Source: Bacteroidota bacterium
GTDB taxonomy: Bacteria > Bacteroidota > Bacteroidia > 2-12-FULL-35-15
Direction of reading: 5' to 3'
Length of the DNA stretch: 64,000 nucleotides
Assembly: GCA_025963715.1 (NCBI GenBank)
Contig: JAOQAG010000040.1
Span: forward strand, 46,421 to 110,420
Positions 25,722 to 34,862 of the stretch are shown here, piece by piece. Each line of letters starts with the position of its first letter. The first letter of the stretch is position 1. Under the pieces are notes generated by a model. It did not search any database and was not told the DNA's origin. It saw only the letters and a program-made list of their open reading frames with translations. The position numbers were made by a program, and so were the translations under genes.

Positions 25722-28700
25722 TTACTGGATCAATAATTTTTTAGAAAGCAATCCGTCGGTCGTTCTCAGGTTCACAAAATACATCCCCTTTTTCAATCCA
25801 GAAAGATCCGCTTCCAGGCTTTCCGCGGATAGCTCTTTAAACTCATGCGTGTAAACCTTTTTACCAAAAATATCAGTGATCTCGATGTTGCCGTTTTGTT
25901 TTTCCGTCAGGTCAATGTCAATATACACATGCCCGTCCGTTGGATTGGGATACACATTGAGCGTATTATTTTTTGCAAACACAAATTCCGTAATTCCGGT
26001 AGTGCTGTTCACCGTAAATTGCTGATAGATCTGTCCGCCGAAATCAGCATTGAAATTTTTCAGGATCACAGCCGGAGATACTTTTCTGAAACGTGCGTAT
26101 CCGCTTCCCTGGTCGGGATTCGCCCAGAATGAAAGCCCATCTTCACCCGAATCCGTTAATTCAAATGTATAACAGCCATCTGCAAGGTTCACCGTATCCT
26201 TATACAAGGTATTGGCTGCCAGCAAAGCGCCGTTCCGCGATCTTATAATGGTGCCGCTTGCATCTTTCAGCGTGTATTGATCTTCCGAGTTATAAAGGTT
26301 GGTTTTAAACTCGATCACAAATTGCGATGGCATGATCGGCGGATAAGTGTAATGCGATGTTTTGCTGTTGTTATAGATATATTGATCACTGCCGCCGTTC
26401 GGGCTGCTGATCGTCACATTAAAATCGGTAGCCGACGGCACCCATGCAAAATTACCAAGTGTAACTTCTTCCGTTTGCATGAAGGGTAAATTTCCCGTCC
26501 AGTTATACGTAGAAGGCGTTCCACCGTTCAGCCCGTATGTGATCGTAAGTGATGTTAACGTGGTGGAGCCTGTGTTTTTAATGCGGATCACCGGGCTGGT
26601 GCACACCGGGTTGTAGCGCGTCCACATCTGGTTGGTGCTCGGCGATAAAATATCTTCAACGGCAGCATCCAGCGTAAAGTTAGGAGCGCTGTAACTTACC
26701 AGCTGATCTTCGATCTGGAAATAATCCCAGTCGCCATTATTCGTATACGGTTCCACGTCGTGGTCAAGCACCGCGGTGGTACCCGGACTTACATACGGCG
26801 TTAATTCAAAATCGTAGGTCCATACTTCCGCACCAGGGCACCAGTTAGCACGGTCGTACACCCATGTTCCTCCCTGCGGATACAGCGGATTCACATCGCA
26901 GTTGTTCCGCCACACCAATTGCGAAAATTCCTGTGTGCCGTTCACTTTAAAGTAATGATGCTTAGCGCAGAACTCCGCGCAGTTTTCCGGCAGGTCCATT
27001 CCGTGCCCGGTAATGCGCGATTTCCAGCGCGTGGTAGCAGCGTTGGCCGGAATGCTTACATTCAGCGGTTGCAAATGATTTTCGATCGGGTCGCTGGCCT
27101 GCCCGTAATTGAAGCCGCCATTCCATAAATTCTGAATGCCTACTACATCCCGCGGCGGGATTCCTTTAACCATTATAAATTTCATATCGAGCAGTTCCTG
27201 CCAGTTTCCGGCAGATAAATGCACACTATCGGCAAGTAAGGTGCGGTAATCGCTCACATCAAATGTCCATGTCCAGCCCGTTCCCAGGCTCAACCCATTT
27301 CCGTAAGGCGTAATGTAACGCGCCAGTTCGTAACGGTCCACTTTCGGAAATTTGCGGTACCAGTTGTAATACACAAGGCTTAAATTTCCGTTGGGAGTAA
27401 CCAGCGACGAATCCGTAGCAACACCCGATGCATTGTACACATAATTGTGATAATACGCAGGCCATACATTCATGGTATCAATGGCAACCCCGGGGTGATT
27501 GATGGAATCGTTGTAAGTAATGATCTGTACCGGTGCGTTTACGGTAGAATCAACAACCAGTGTAGAATCGAGGTGTGATGTAAATACGCCTTGTTCAAAT
27601 GTAATATTCGGGCGTACTGTTGTTTTTGTAAAATTGGTCACCAGCTCATCTGCAGCCTTCAGCGGGTTGTCTACACTGTTGAATGTTGCCAGTGCATGCC
27701 CGCCGGTAGCAGCATCAACAGCAGTTATATAATTGCCATCGTCAAAATGATAATACAATGCAAGATTTGAATAATTCGGATCGGCCGGTGTGATGGGCGT
27801 GCGCATGTAGCTTTGAATGGTAGCCAGCGGCAACTCTTTATTGAACACCGTAAACTCATCAATTTTTCCTTCATACGTTAATGATCCGGCCCAGTTTCCC
27901 TGGCCAATGCGGAACGCTTTAATATTTTTCATTGTTTTTATTTTCCCGGCATTGCTCAGCCACAACACACCGTTCAGGTAAATTTTCATATAACCTGTTG
28001 CAACGTTTTTTGTGAAAGCCCAGTAATTCCATTGTCCTTCCATTTCGGTTGTAAGAGCAGTTTTGGAAACGCGGTCGTAGGAGGTGCCGCCAAATCCCGC
28101 ATCAAAATAAACTTTGCTGTCGGACCATGGCATGTGTGAATTTAAAATACGGTTACCCACCGAATCCACGGCTTCAAAAGCAGTTCCGTCCATCGGCTGG
28201 TACAGCGGATTTCCATACGCCCAGTACGCAATGGTTACAAATGAATCGAGCGTTACCAGTTTGTTGTTCATCGGTACGTTGATGTAGCCGGTGCTGTGGA
28301 ATGAAGCACAGCGGTCGGTTCCCGCATTTGTTAAGCCCGAGTAATTACTTGTGGTGGATGATGCAACCACATTGTTGGCAGCACTCAGCATATTATCGTA
28401 CGTGATGTCGATCACCAGGTTGGAAGTGCCATTCCAGTTGAACGGTGTGGAAAGCTGTAAGCTGTTCCAGCCGGTGGCATTAAATTGCGTGTTTTGTGCA
28501 TACACGGTTGTGAAACCTGTATTTACAAGTGTTGCAGGAGTTAATGAATCCAGCGTTGAGTTTGATAAACGGATGGTTAAATTTCCTAATTGTCCGCCCA
28601 GTGATTGCAGGAAAAACCGCAACCCTGTAATATTTCCCGCAGCCATCCCAGAGCTAGTCATTTCGCTTGCTTTCCATAAATACTGGCAGCGCGAAACCGG

Positions 28701-29162
28701 GTTGGCAGCGCCAAAAGGTTTTGTATTAGCCGTTGAGCCGGTTCCTACAATGTACGTGTTCAGCGATGTAGTATCGGAATGCACCACATTGTATTGCCAT
28801 GACGGATGATAGGAATAGGAAGGCGTATTCATGTACGAATAGGTGGCAGGTGTGCCACCATTTACAGTATACGTTGGCTGATGAACAAGTGTGCTATCCA
28901 GCAGGCCGGTATTTTTATACAAATAAGTATACGTTAAATAATCCCATTCGCCACAGGCCGGGCTTTGTGCAGGATTACATTTTAAGGTGTACTGCATCAG
29001 GATCTTTTCGAAACGCACGGTATCGGACGGAAAAACAAACCATGCATCCTGCGGTGCCCCGAAGGTAAATGTTTGCACAGTAACGGTATCACCGGGATTC
29101 GCGAATGTTTTGATCGTTGCTAAAAAGAAAAATGCAAAAAGGAAAAGTGTAATTTTTTTCAT
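25722..29162 (-). CDS. PNGase F-like protein with LamG insertion and T9SS type A signal
   Basis: 1146 residues from the ATG at 29162 (signal peptide MKKITLFLFAFFFLATIKTFA; the longer frame adds 21 residues before it). The first domain resembles the N-terminal part of peptide-N-glycosidase F, with CGEWDY (residues 70-75; its Asp corresponds to catalytic Asp60). About residues 300-453 form a LamG-like concanavalin domain (YWAFTKNVATGYMKIYLNG, KIDEFTVFNKEL). The PNGase pattern resumes at ARYITPYGNG, then NCAEFCAKHHYFKVNG near 725 (Glu corresponding to Glu206) and DRANWCPGAEVW near 770. The equivalent of Glu118 is not obvious. The last 80 residues (NVYPNPTDG...KKLLIQ) are a T9SS sorting domain. 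Likely surface or secreted deglycosylating enzyme or a lectin derived from one. Confidence 0.82.
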   Translation of the reverse strand: MKKITLFLFAFFFLATIKTFANPGDTVTVQTFTFGAPQDAWFVFPSDTVRFEKILMQYTLKCNPAQSPACGEWDYLTYTYLYKNTGLLDSTLVHQPTYTVNGGTPATYSYMNTPSYSYHPSWQYNVVHSDTTSLNTYIVGTGSTANTKPFGAANPVSRCQYLWKASEMTSSGMAAGNITGLRFFLQSLGGQLGNLTIRLSNSTLDSLTPATLVNTGFTTVYAQNTQFNATGWNSLQLSTPFNWNGTSNLVIDITYDNMLSAANNVVASSTTSNYSGLTNAGTDRCASFHSTGYINVPMNNKLVTLDSFVTIAYWAYGNPLYQPMDGTAFEAVDSVGNRILNSHMPWSDSKVYFDAGFGGTSYDRVSKTALTTEMEGQWNYWAFTKNVATGYMKIYLNGVLWLSNAGKIKTMKNIKAFRIGQGNWAGSLTYEGKIDEFTVFNKELPLATIQSYMRTPITPADPNYSNLALYYHFDDGNYITAVDAATGGHALATFNSVDNPLKAADELVTNFTKTTVRPNITFEQGVFTSHLDSTLVVDSTVNAPVQIITYNDSINHPGVAIDTMNVWPAYYHNYVYNASGVATDSSLVTPNGNLSLVYYNWYRKFPKVDRYELARYITPYGNGLSLGTGWTWTFDVSDYRTLLADSVHLSAGNWQELLDMKFIMVKGIPPRDVVGIQNLWNGGFNYGQASDPIENHLQPLNVSIPANAATTRWKSRITGHGMDLPENCAEFCAKHHYFKVNGTQEFSQLVWRNNCDVNPLYPQGGTWVYDRANWCPGAEVWTYDFELTPYVSPGTTAVLDHDVEPYTNNGDWDYFQIEDQLVSYSAPNFTLDAAVEDILSPSTNQMWTRYNPVCTSPVIRIKNTGSTTLTSLTITYGLNGGTPSTYNWTGNLPFMQTEEVTLGNFAWVPSATDFNVTISSPNGGSDQYIYNNSKTSHYTYPPIMPSQFVIEFKTNLYNSEDQYTLKDASGTIIRSRNGALLAANTLYKDTVNLADGCYTFELTDSGEDGLSFWANPDQGSGYARFRKVSPAVILKNFNADFGGQIYQQFTVNSTTGITEFVFAKNNTLNVYPNPTDGHVYIDIDLTEKQNGNIEITDIFGKKVYTHEFKELSAESLEADLSGLKKGMYFVNLRTTDGLLSKKLLIQ

Positions 29163-29264
29163 TGTAAAAGAATTGATTAAAAATAATGAAGTACCAAATT
29201 TACGCGTAATGTTGGCGTTCTGCAAAAAAAGATGGGTGCATTCTTAGCAATCAGTCGGGTGGAC

Positions 29265-29643
29265 GTTTAACCGCAGAGGGCGCTAAGAAGGCGCAGAGGG
29301 CGCAAAGGTCTGTGTATTAACTATCAGGTACTAAGGACAAAAGAAAACAAAAGAAAGCCAAAAAAACTGGCAAATGCTATGTATTTGCCACAGATTCACC
29401 GATTAAAAAAATTAAAAAGGAATTGCACAAATTATTCTAAATCGCTTTGCGATTTTATAGAATCTGAGAAATATAATTTTAATCAAAAAAATCTGTGAAT
29501 CTGTGGCTGATCCCGGGCTTCGCCTTTTGATTCTTTTGTTTTCTTTTGTGGTTCAAAAACATACAGTATATGCTTCGCCTTATGTGTTTCTTTGTGTCTT
29601 ATGTGGTAGAAAAACACACAGCTCCGCGCCCTCTGCGGTAAAA
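29265..29643. repeat. Large composite of nested repeats between two T9SS genes
   Basis: Outer arms: 'TTTAACCGCAGAGGGCGC' (29266-29308) and CGCCCTCTGCGGTAAA (29626-29643), inverted. Inside, 29387-29507 is a 121-bp inverted-repeat element with GCCACAGATTCAC and GTGAATCTGTGGC ends and an internal ATCGCTTTGCGATTT palindrome. After it come TTTTGTTTTCTTTTGTGG (about 29533) and TTTCTTTGTGTCTTATGTGG (29586-29606) arms. Nothing coding is seen in this 570-bp gap. Confidence 0.8.
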
Positions 29644-29733
29644 CACATCCAGCTCCATCTGCACATTTGCACATCAGCACCTGCACATCAATAAAAATTC
29701 TTATTTTTGAGTAAATACTAAAATAACAGATTC

Positions 29734-31995
29734 ATGAAATATTTTTACACCACGCTTTCCATTCTGTGTTTTGCAGCATTCGGCCTGACCGCGCAAACCA
29801 ACAACACAAAAAAGCCGCAGCTTTCGGCAGGCACCATGCAGTATTTATGGCGCATCGATCACCAGCATGCGGGTACACCGGCTGTAATGCCCGAATATGT
29901 GTACAAGCAGGATGCTGCCAATAATACCTACATCAGTACACTGATAAAAGTACAACCGGGTTTTAATGCATCGGCACTTGCACCGTTGGGAGTTAAGATC
30001 GGCGCAAAAGCCGGAAACGTTTGGACAGCGCAGGTTCCGCTTGCCAGCATGAGAAACTTTACACTGATCAACGGCATTCAATACATCGATATGGATCAGC
30101 CTTCGTTTCCGTTTTTGGATACCGCGCGCGTAACTACCCGCGTGGATTCCGTTCAGGCCGGATATGGCTTGCCGCAGGCATACAGCGGAAATGGTGTGGT
30201 GGTGGGAATTGTAGATGCAGGCTTTGATTACACGCATCCTACATTTTACGATACTGCTTACAGCGCTTACCGCATCAAACGGGTGTGGGAAGAAAAAAAT
30301 ACAACAGGAACAGCGCCTGCAGGTTATGGATACGGAACGGAATACACCGATTCTTTATCGATCGTAACAAAAGGACATGACATTACCAGCGGCACACACG
30401 GCACACATGTGTCCGGTATTGCTGCCGGATCGGGAGTAGGAAGCACCGGAGATAAGCGTTTCAGGGGGATGTCGTACAACAGTGATATTGTAATGGTGGC
30501 CATGTACCCAACGGCTGCTTATTGGCTGAATACGGGCATGACGGACATGCTCGACGGGATCAGTTATGTATTTGATTATGCCACTTCGGTTTCCAAACCG
30601 GCTGTGGCTAATTTAAGCTGGGGATGTCCGCTGGGGCCGCACGACGGAACTTCACTGTTCAGCCAGGCATGTGATAACATTACCGGTGCCGGAAAAATAT
30701 TTGTATTGTCGGGCGGAAATAATGGCGCTGACAAAATTCACTTGCAACAACTATTTACACCTGTGGATACTACCGTGAGCACGATCCTGACATTTGCATC
30801 CGGGCTCACCGATAAAAAAAACCAGGTGGATGTGTGGGGCGAAACCGGGAAAACATTCAGTATGCATTTTAGCTTGTATTACGGTACTACTAAAAAAGAC
30901 AGCACCGTGGAGGTGACGCTGGATAATACAACACATCAGTTTAACCTTATTGGCACCAACACAGATACCTGTTTTATTACCGTTACCTGTGTAGCAGCAG
31001 AGTTCAACGGTAAGCCGCACATGCTGATCCAGGCGTACAGCAGGGTGAACGACCGCTTGTGCTTAACCGTGGATGCAAACGATGGAACGGTAAACATGTG
31101 GCAGGGCTACGTGCTGAACACCACCGGATATTACGGACAGTTTAATAAATACACGTATACTTTTGCTACTAACGGCGATGCATTGATGACCGTGAGCGAT
31201 ATGGTAACAACGCAATCTGCGATTGGTGTTGCGGCATATAACAGCAAGCCTTCGTTTACCAATATTGCAGGAGCTGCCCTTACATATTCCGGTTACCCGA
31301 AAGGCGCCATTGCATCTTTCAGCAGCAAAGGCCCAACGGTTGACGGACGTACAAAACCAAACATTGCAGGCCCGGGAATGGCATTGGCATCGTCGGTAAG
31401 CTCGGTGGATTCAACCTATATGCCTGCCGGGGTAAATTACAGTTCGGTGGTTTCGTCGTACGTATCTCCGATAAACGGCCAAACATATTCGTATGCAATG
31501 GCAGCAGGAACATCCATGTCGGGGCCAGCGGTAAGCGGAATTGTAGGATTATTGCTGGAAGCAGCGCCTACCTTAACACCGCAGGATGTAATGACGGTAT
31601 TGTACAACACTGCGATCCGCGATACATACACCGGTGTAATTCCTGCAACGGGCAGCAATACCTGGGGCTGGGGAAAAGTAAATGCGTATCACGCGATGAT
31701 GGAAGTGCTGGGGTTAACTACCGGGATCTACCACCAGGAAACAAATTTGAATTGTTTGTTATACCCGAATCCAAACGCAGGAAATTATAATATTGAATTT
31801 GTAGGCGAACAAAGTGAAGAATTAATGGTGCAGGTAATGGATGCAACCGGCAAAACAGTGATCGATCAGAAATGGGCGGTAAGTCCGGGAACCAACCACT
31901 ATCAAATAGATTTGAGCATGTATGCAACCGGAATTTACTTTACACAGATCAGTGGCAAGCAGGGAAGAACGACGGTAAAGATTGTGAAACAGTAG
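29734..31995 (+). CDS. Subtilisin-like (S8) serine protease, T9SS type A cargo
   Basis: 753 residues: signal peptide to about Ala20, an N-terminal region with YIDMDQPSFPFLD, then the subtilase core. Catalytic triad: Asp161 in GIVDAGFDYTHP, His222 in SGTHGTHVSGIAAG, Ser594 in AAGTSMSGPAVSG. The about 370 residues between His and Ser are longer than in subtilisin and include a beta-rich insert (about 320-480, VDTTVSTILTFASG to ATNGDALMTVSD), as in the larger bacterial cell-surface subtilases. The C-terminal 80 residues (LLYPNPNAGNYNIEF ... TVKIVKQ) are a T9SS sorting domain. A TATTTTTG -7-like box lies at 29702-29709. Divergent from the PNGase F-like gene; both are exported by the same system. 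Confidence 0.92.
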   Translation: MKYFYTTLSILCFAAFGLTAQTNNTKKPQLSAGTMQYLWRIDHQHAGTPAVMPEYVYKQDAANNTYISTLIKVQPGFNASALAPLGVKIGAKAGNVWTAQVPLASMRNFTLINGIQYIDMDQPSFPFLDTARVTTRVDSVQAGYGLPQAYSGNGVVVGIVDAGFDYTHPTFYDTAYSAYRIKRVWEEKNTTGTAPAGYGYGTEYTDSLSIVTKGHDITSGTHGTHVSGIAAGSGVGSTGDKRFRGMSYNSDIVMVAMYPTAAYWLNTGMTDMLDGISYVFDYATSVSKPAVANLSWGCPLGPHDGTSLFSQACDNITGAGKIFVLSGGNNGADKIHLQQLFTPVDTTVSTILTFASGLTDKKNQVDVWGETGKTFSMHFSLYYGTTKKDSTVEVTLDNTTHQFNLIGTNTDTCFITVTCVAAEFNGKPHMLIQAYSRVNDRLCLTVDANDGTVNMWQGYVLNTTGYYGQFNKYTYTFATNGDALMTVSDMVTTQSAIGVAAYNSKPSFTNIAGAALTYSGYPKGAIASFSSKGPTVDGRTKPNIAGPGMALASSVSSVDSTYMPAGVNYSSVVSSYVSPINGQTYSYAMAAGTSMSGPAVSGIVGLLLEAAPTLTPQDVMTVLYNTAIRDTYTGVIPATGSNTWGWGKVNAYHAMMEVLGLTTGIYHQETNLNCLLYPNPNAGNYNIEFVGEQSEELMVQVMDATGKTVIDQKWAVSPGTNHYQIDLSMYATGIYFTQISGKQGRTTVKIVKQ

Positions 31996-32159
31996 TTTAG
32001 TCTGTAGTCTTTAGTCCGGAGAAGGTAAAAGGTCGTTAGTATAGAAATGGGTAAATGGAATTTTACAATTGCGCCAATCTTGTAAAGAGAGTTGGATAAG
32101 TGCTTTTTATGGCGCTTATAAAGTAGTTAAGCGTAATAATATGAGGGCAGAATACAAAT

Positions 32160-32573
32160 ATGGACAATTCAAATATTATTGCATTAGCGTTGGGTGGAAC
32201 AGGTTTTATCATTTCCATTGTTGGATTTGTGGTAACCCCAATTCTTAATCTCAAGTCAAAAAGGTTAGAAAAAAGGCTAGAATATCGATTTCAATTATTT
32301 CAGAAAATATTAGAGCTATGGGAATTTACTAACCGACCTGCCAAAGAACATGACGTTAAACCATTGATGTTTGAGATAAATAAATTAATTCAGTTATATG
32401 GATATAACTCCGAAATTAAGTCATTTAAAGAATTGGTAAATTTTTACAATTACTATGCTCAAAATCAAAATGAAACTAACAGACAAAAACTCACAACAAA
32501 ATTTAGTGATTTTTTTGCAACTTCTTTTAATGCGTATAGGAAAGAAATTGTTTTAGATAAATTGCCCGATTGA
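32160..32573 (+). CDS. Small membrane-anchored protein of unknown function
   Basis: 137 residues. One N-terminal transmembrane helix (IIALALGGTGFIISIVGFVV) is followed by a long charged alpha-helical region (LKSKRLEKRLEYRFQLFQKILELWEF and further helices) with no recognised domain. Codon use is clearly AT-richer than the adjacent genes, and repeat DNA follows it, which suggests recent acquisition. It resembles bacterial single-TM proteins found in accessory islands, but no partner is present. Not assigned. Confidence 0.65.
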   Translation: MDNSNIIALALGGTGFIISIVGFVVTPILNLKSKRLEKRLEYRFQLFQKILELWEFTNRPAKEHDVKPLMFEINKLIQLYGYNSEIKSFKELVNFYNYYAQNQNETNRQKLTTKFSDFFATSFNAYRKEIVLDKLPD

Positions 32574-32590
32574 AATTGACTTGACAACCA

Positions 32591-32644
32591 AATGCAAATT
32601 CATACAAATTCCTTTTTAATTTTTTTAATCTGTGAATCTGTGGC
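32591..32644. repeat. Half copy of the CTGTGAATCTGTGGC element
   Basis: Right half only of the element seen complete at 29387-29507 and 35199-35309: CAAATTCCTTTTTAATTTTT followed by TAATCTGTGAATCTGTGGC. The left arm is missing, so this is a truncated copy. Confidence 0.7.
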
Positions 32645-32669
32645 AACCAAATGTGTGTAAAATCTATCA

Positions 32670-33434
32670 TTAAAAAATATACGGAAAAATAACCTTCCGT
32701 TTTTTCGGGTAATCCGGGAACGTTTTTACATACCAGTCGTGGTGATTTTTTGCACGCGGAACAAGATTGGCGAATGTCCATACTAAAAATGTGAATGCCG
32801 GTAAGTTCCACGCCATCAGCGCAAACCCCGACCATTCAATCACTTCTCCGAAAAGATTGGGCGAAGAAACATACTCGAATAAAAATCCTTTTGGAATTTT
32901 ATAACCGGTTTCGCCGGGCTTGCGCAGCTGAATTAAAATAGCATCGGCTTTCCAGTTGATCAGCAATCCGCCAACAAATAAAACGGCGCCTGTTATAAAG
33001 CGCGGACTGCACAACCAGCTGATCGTGTAATCACTGGCAGGGGCCAGTTCTCCGAGATAATAACCATTCAGCCCGGCATTCATTAAATTAAAAAATACCG
33101 CGCTTAATGCGATGAACAAAGGCATTTTTTTCGGCGTGGAACGGATACGCAATGGATAAATAAATGTACGGTTGATGTAGTGAAAGATCCAGCAGCAAAA
33201 CAGGATCCATACGTACGAATCAAAGGAATGCTTGCCGCGCAGCAAAAAATAAAGCATGATCGCGAACGACGGAAATTCCATGATGAGCCAGCCCAGCTTG
33301 TTGTTGATCATCGGTCCCCATTTCCCGGAAGTATGCCGTCCGAAAGGCGCGGTGATAAAAAACATAACAATGTGTACGATCACTGCAACTGCAAGCCAGA
33401 TGTACGCAACAATTTTTAAAGTTTCTAATGTCAT
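32670..33434 (-). CDS. Steroid 5-alpha-reductase-like membrane protein
   Basis: 254 residues with about six or seven hydrophobic helices. The C-terminal family signature is clear: KIPKGFLFEYVSSPNLFGEVIEWSGFALMAW and the ending NHHDWYVKTFPDYPKKRKVIFPYIF (the NADPH-binding part of the 3-oxo-5-alpha-steroid 4-dehydrogenase/DUF1295 group). Eukaryotic relatives reduce the delta-4 double bond of steroids or the polyprenol chain; bacterial members may act on sterol-like, hopanoid-like or enoyl-lipid substrates. It begins 1 nt after the stop of the SDR gene, so the two are co-translated. Confidence 0.88.
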   Translation of the reverse strand: MTLETLKIVAYIWLAVAVIVHIVMFFITAPFGRHTSGKWGPMINNKLGWLIMEFPSFAIMLYFLLRGKHSFDSYVWILFCCWIFHYINRTFIYPLRIRSTPKKMPLFIALSAVFFNLMNAGLNGYYLGELAPASDYTISWLCSPRFITGAVLFVGGLLINWKADAILIQLRKPGETGYKIPKGFLFEYVSSPNLFGEVIEWSGFALMAWNLPAFTFLVWTFANLVPRAKNHHDWYVKTFPDYPKKRKVIFPYIF

Positions 33435-33435
33435 A

Positions 33436-34425
33436 TCAGTGAATGTGATTCATTTCTTTTTGCCATGTATAAAAATCACGTACCGAATCTTCCAGGCTGC
33501 GCGCAGCATGGTCCAGCTCGTTCACCGCTTTGGCATTTACCATACCCGGATGCCCGTATTTTAATGCAGCTACCGCTTCTTTTGTAAACACCGGTGCGGC
33601 ACCCGTGAGTTTGCTATGGATCTTGATAAATGGCAAACTTGTTTTCATCATCCAGAAAGGCAATACCAGCTTCGGTACTTTTTTGCCGGTTACTTTTTGG
33701 ATGATCGCAGCCAATTCTTTCAGCGTGCGGTAGTATCCCGTAAGATGGTAAATTTCTCCATCGCGTCCCTTGTCAAGCGCTTCAACAATGGAAGCTGAAG
33801 CATCGCGCACATCAATAAAATTATAGCCGCCTTTCGGCAACGCCGGAATTTTTTGTTTGTAAAAGTCGATCAGCGCTTTTCCCATTTCCGAAGGTTTAAA
33901 ATCGTATGGCCCTATAATTAAGCTGGGGCGGACGATACAGCCACCGATCTCTTTTTTATTCAGCGCGGTTAGTACAATTTGTTCGCCTACAGCTTTTGAA
34001 TAATCGTAAGCATACGCTCCCGGTTGTTTGTAGTCGCGGGTTTCATCAAACGGTTCTTCCAGCGGATGCTCCAATACAGCATGCACACTGCTCACATGAA
34101 TGATCTTTTTGATCCCCAGTTCCATGCAAACGTTCAGTACATTTTTAGGGCCTTCCGTATTGGTTTGATGTACACGCCCGTCCGGATCGCCATGTATACT
34201 GATAATTCCGGCACAATTGATCACTGCGTCGCAATCTTTCAATAAATGAAAAAGATCATTTTTATTGAGTACACTTCCCTGGAAAAGCTCTACGTCCAGG
34301 TCTTCCAGCGCTTTTTTATCGGAATTATAGAATGCATGGACCTTGTAGCTTTTTTGGAGCAGCAGCCTGCAAATTATATTTCCTAAATGTCCGCTGGCGC
34401 CTGTAACGGCTATGGTTTTACTCAT
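33436..34425 (-). CDS. NAD-dependent epimerase/3-beta-HSD-like SDR
   Basis: 329 residues of the extended short-chain dehydrogenase family. Cofactor motif TGASGHLGNIICRLL (TGxxGxxG) at the N-terminus; HVSSVHAV with the catalytic Ser; YAYDYSKAVGEQ gives YxxxK. The domain layout resembles 3-beta-hydroxysteroid dehydrogenase and dihydroflavonol reductase relatives. It overlaps the DUF1801 gene by 4 nt (ATGA) upstream and is followed after 1 nt by the 5-alpha-reductase-like gene. This pairing suggests a short pathway acting on a polycyclic or isoprenoid lipid; the substrate cannot be read from sequence. Confidence 0.88.
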   Translation of the reverse strand: MSKTIAVTGASGHLGNIICRLLLQKSYKVHAFYNSDKKALEDLDVELFQGSVLNKNDLFHLLKDCDAVINCAGIISIHGDPDGRVHQTNTEGPKNVLNVCMELGIKKIIHVSSVHAVLEHPLEEPFDETRDYKQPGAYAYDYSKAVGEQIVLTALNKKEIGGCIVRPSLIIGPYDFKPSEMGKALIDFYKQKIPALPKGGYNFIDVRDASASIVEALDKGRDGEIYHLTGYYRTLKELAAIIQKVTGKKVPKLVLPFWMMKTSLPFIKIHSKLTGAAPVFTKEAVAALKYGHPGMVNAKAVNELDHAARSLEDSVRDFYTWQKEMNHIH

Positions 34426-34832
34426 TTAGTGATTTTTTTTTCTAAGCCTTCTTTCATAATTTGTTTTAATACTTTCGTATCTACCTCTTCCAGCTTATTG
34501 ATATACAAGCAGCCTTTGCTGGTTTTGTGTTTTCCTAATTTTTTCAGCAATTCCACATGTGATTCAATGCTGCCGGATATATACAGCGTAATGTTTGCTT
34601 TGCGCGGTGAAAAGCCGGTTTTAAACCAATCCAGTTCCCTACCGCTTTCATATTTTAAATGCACATCGCCGAAGCCAATAATTGCAGAGCCCCACATTTT
34701 CGGTTCTTCTTTGGTAACATCCTTCAACATTTTAAGAATGGTAAAACAATCTTTCCGTTTTTGTTCGTCTTCAATTTTGTTTAGAAAATCATCAACACTT
34801 AACGTTGTTTTTTTTGTTTTTAGTTCTGCCAT
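34422..34832 (-). CDS. DUF1801 (YdhG-like) protein
   Basis: 136 residues matching the DUF1801/YdhG family: TLSVDDFLNKIEDEQKRKDCFTIL, MWGSAIIGFGDVHLKYESGRELDWFKTGFSPRKANITLYI, GKHKTSKGCLYINKLEEVDTKVLKQIM. Proteins of this fold resemble SCP2-less, frataxin-like alpha/beta units and have no firmly known role. It is the first gene of the three-gene unit; the ATGA overlap with the SDR start shows translational coupling. Confidence 0.88.
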   Translation of the reverse strand: MAELKTKKTTLSVDDFLNKIEDEQKRKDCFTILKMLKDVTKEEPKMWGSAIIGFGDVHLKYESGRELDWFKTGFSPRKANITLYISGSIESHVELLKKLGKHKTSKGCLYINKLEEVDTKVLKQIMKEGLEKKITK

Positions 34833-34862
34833 GTTTTCGTGTTTTTTAGTGATACATTATTA

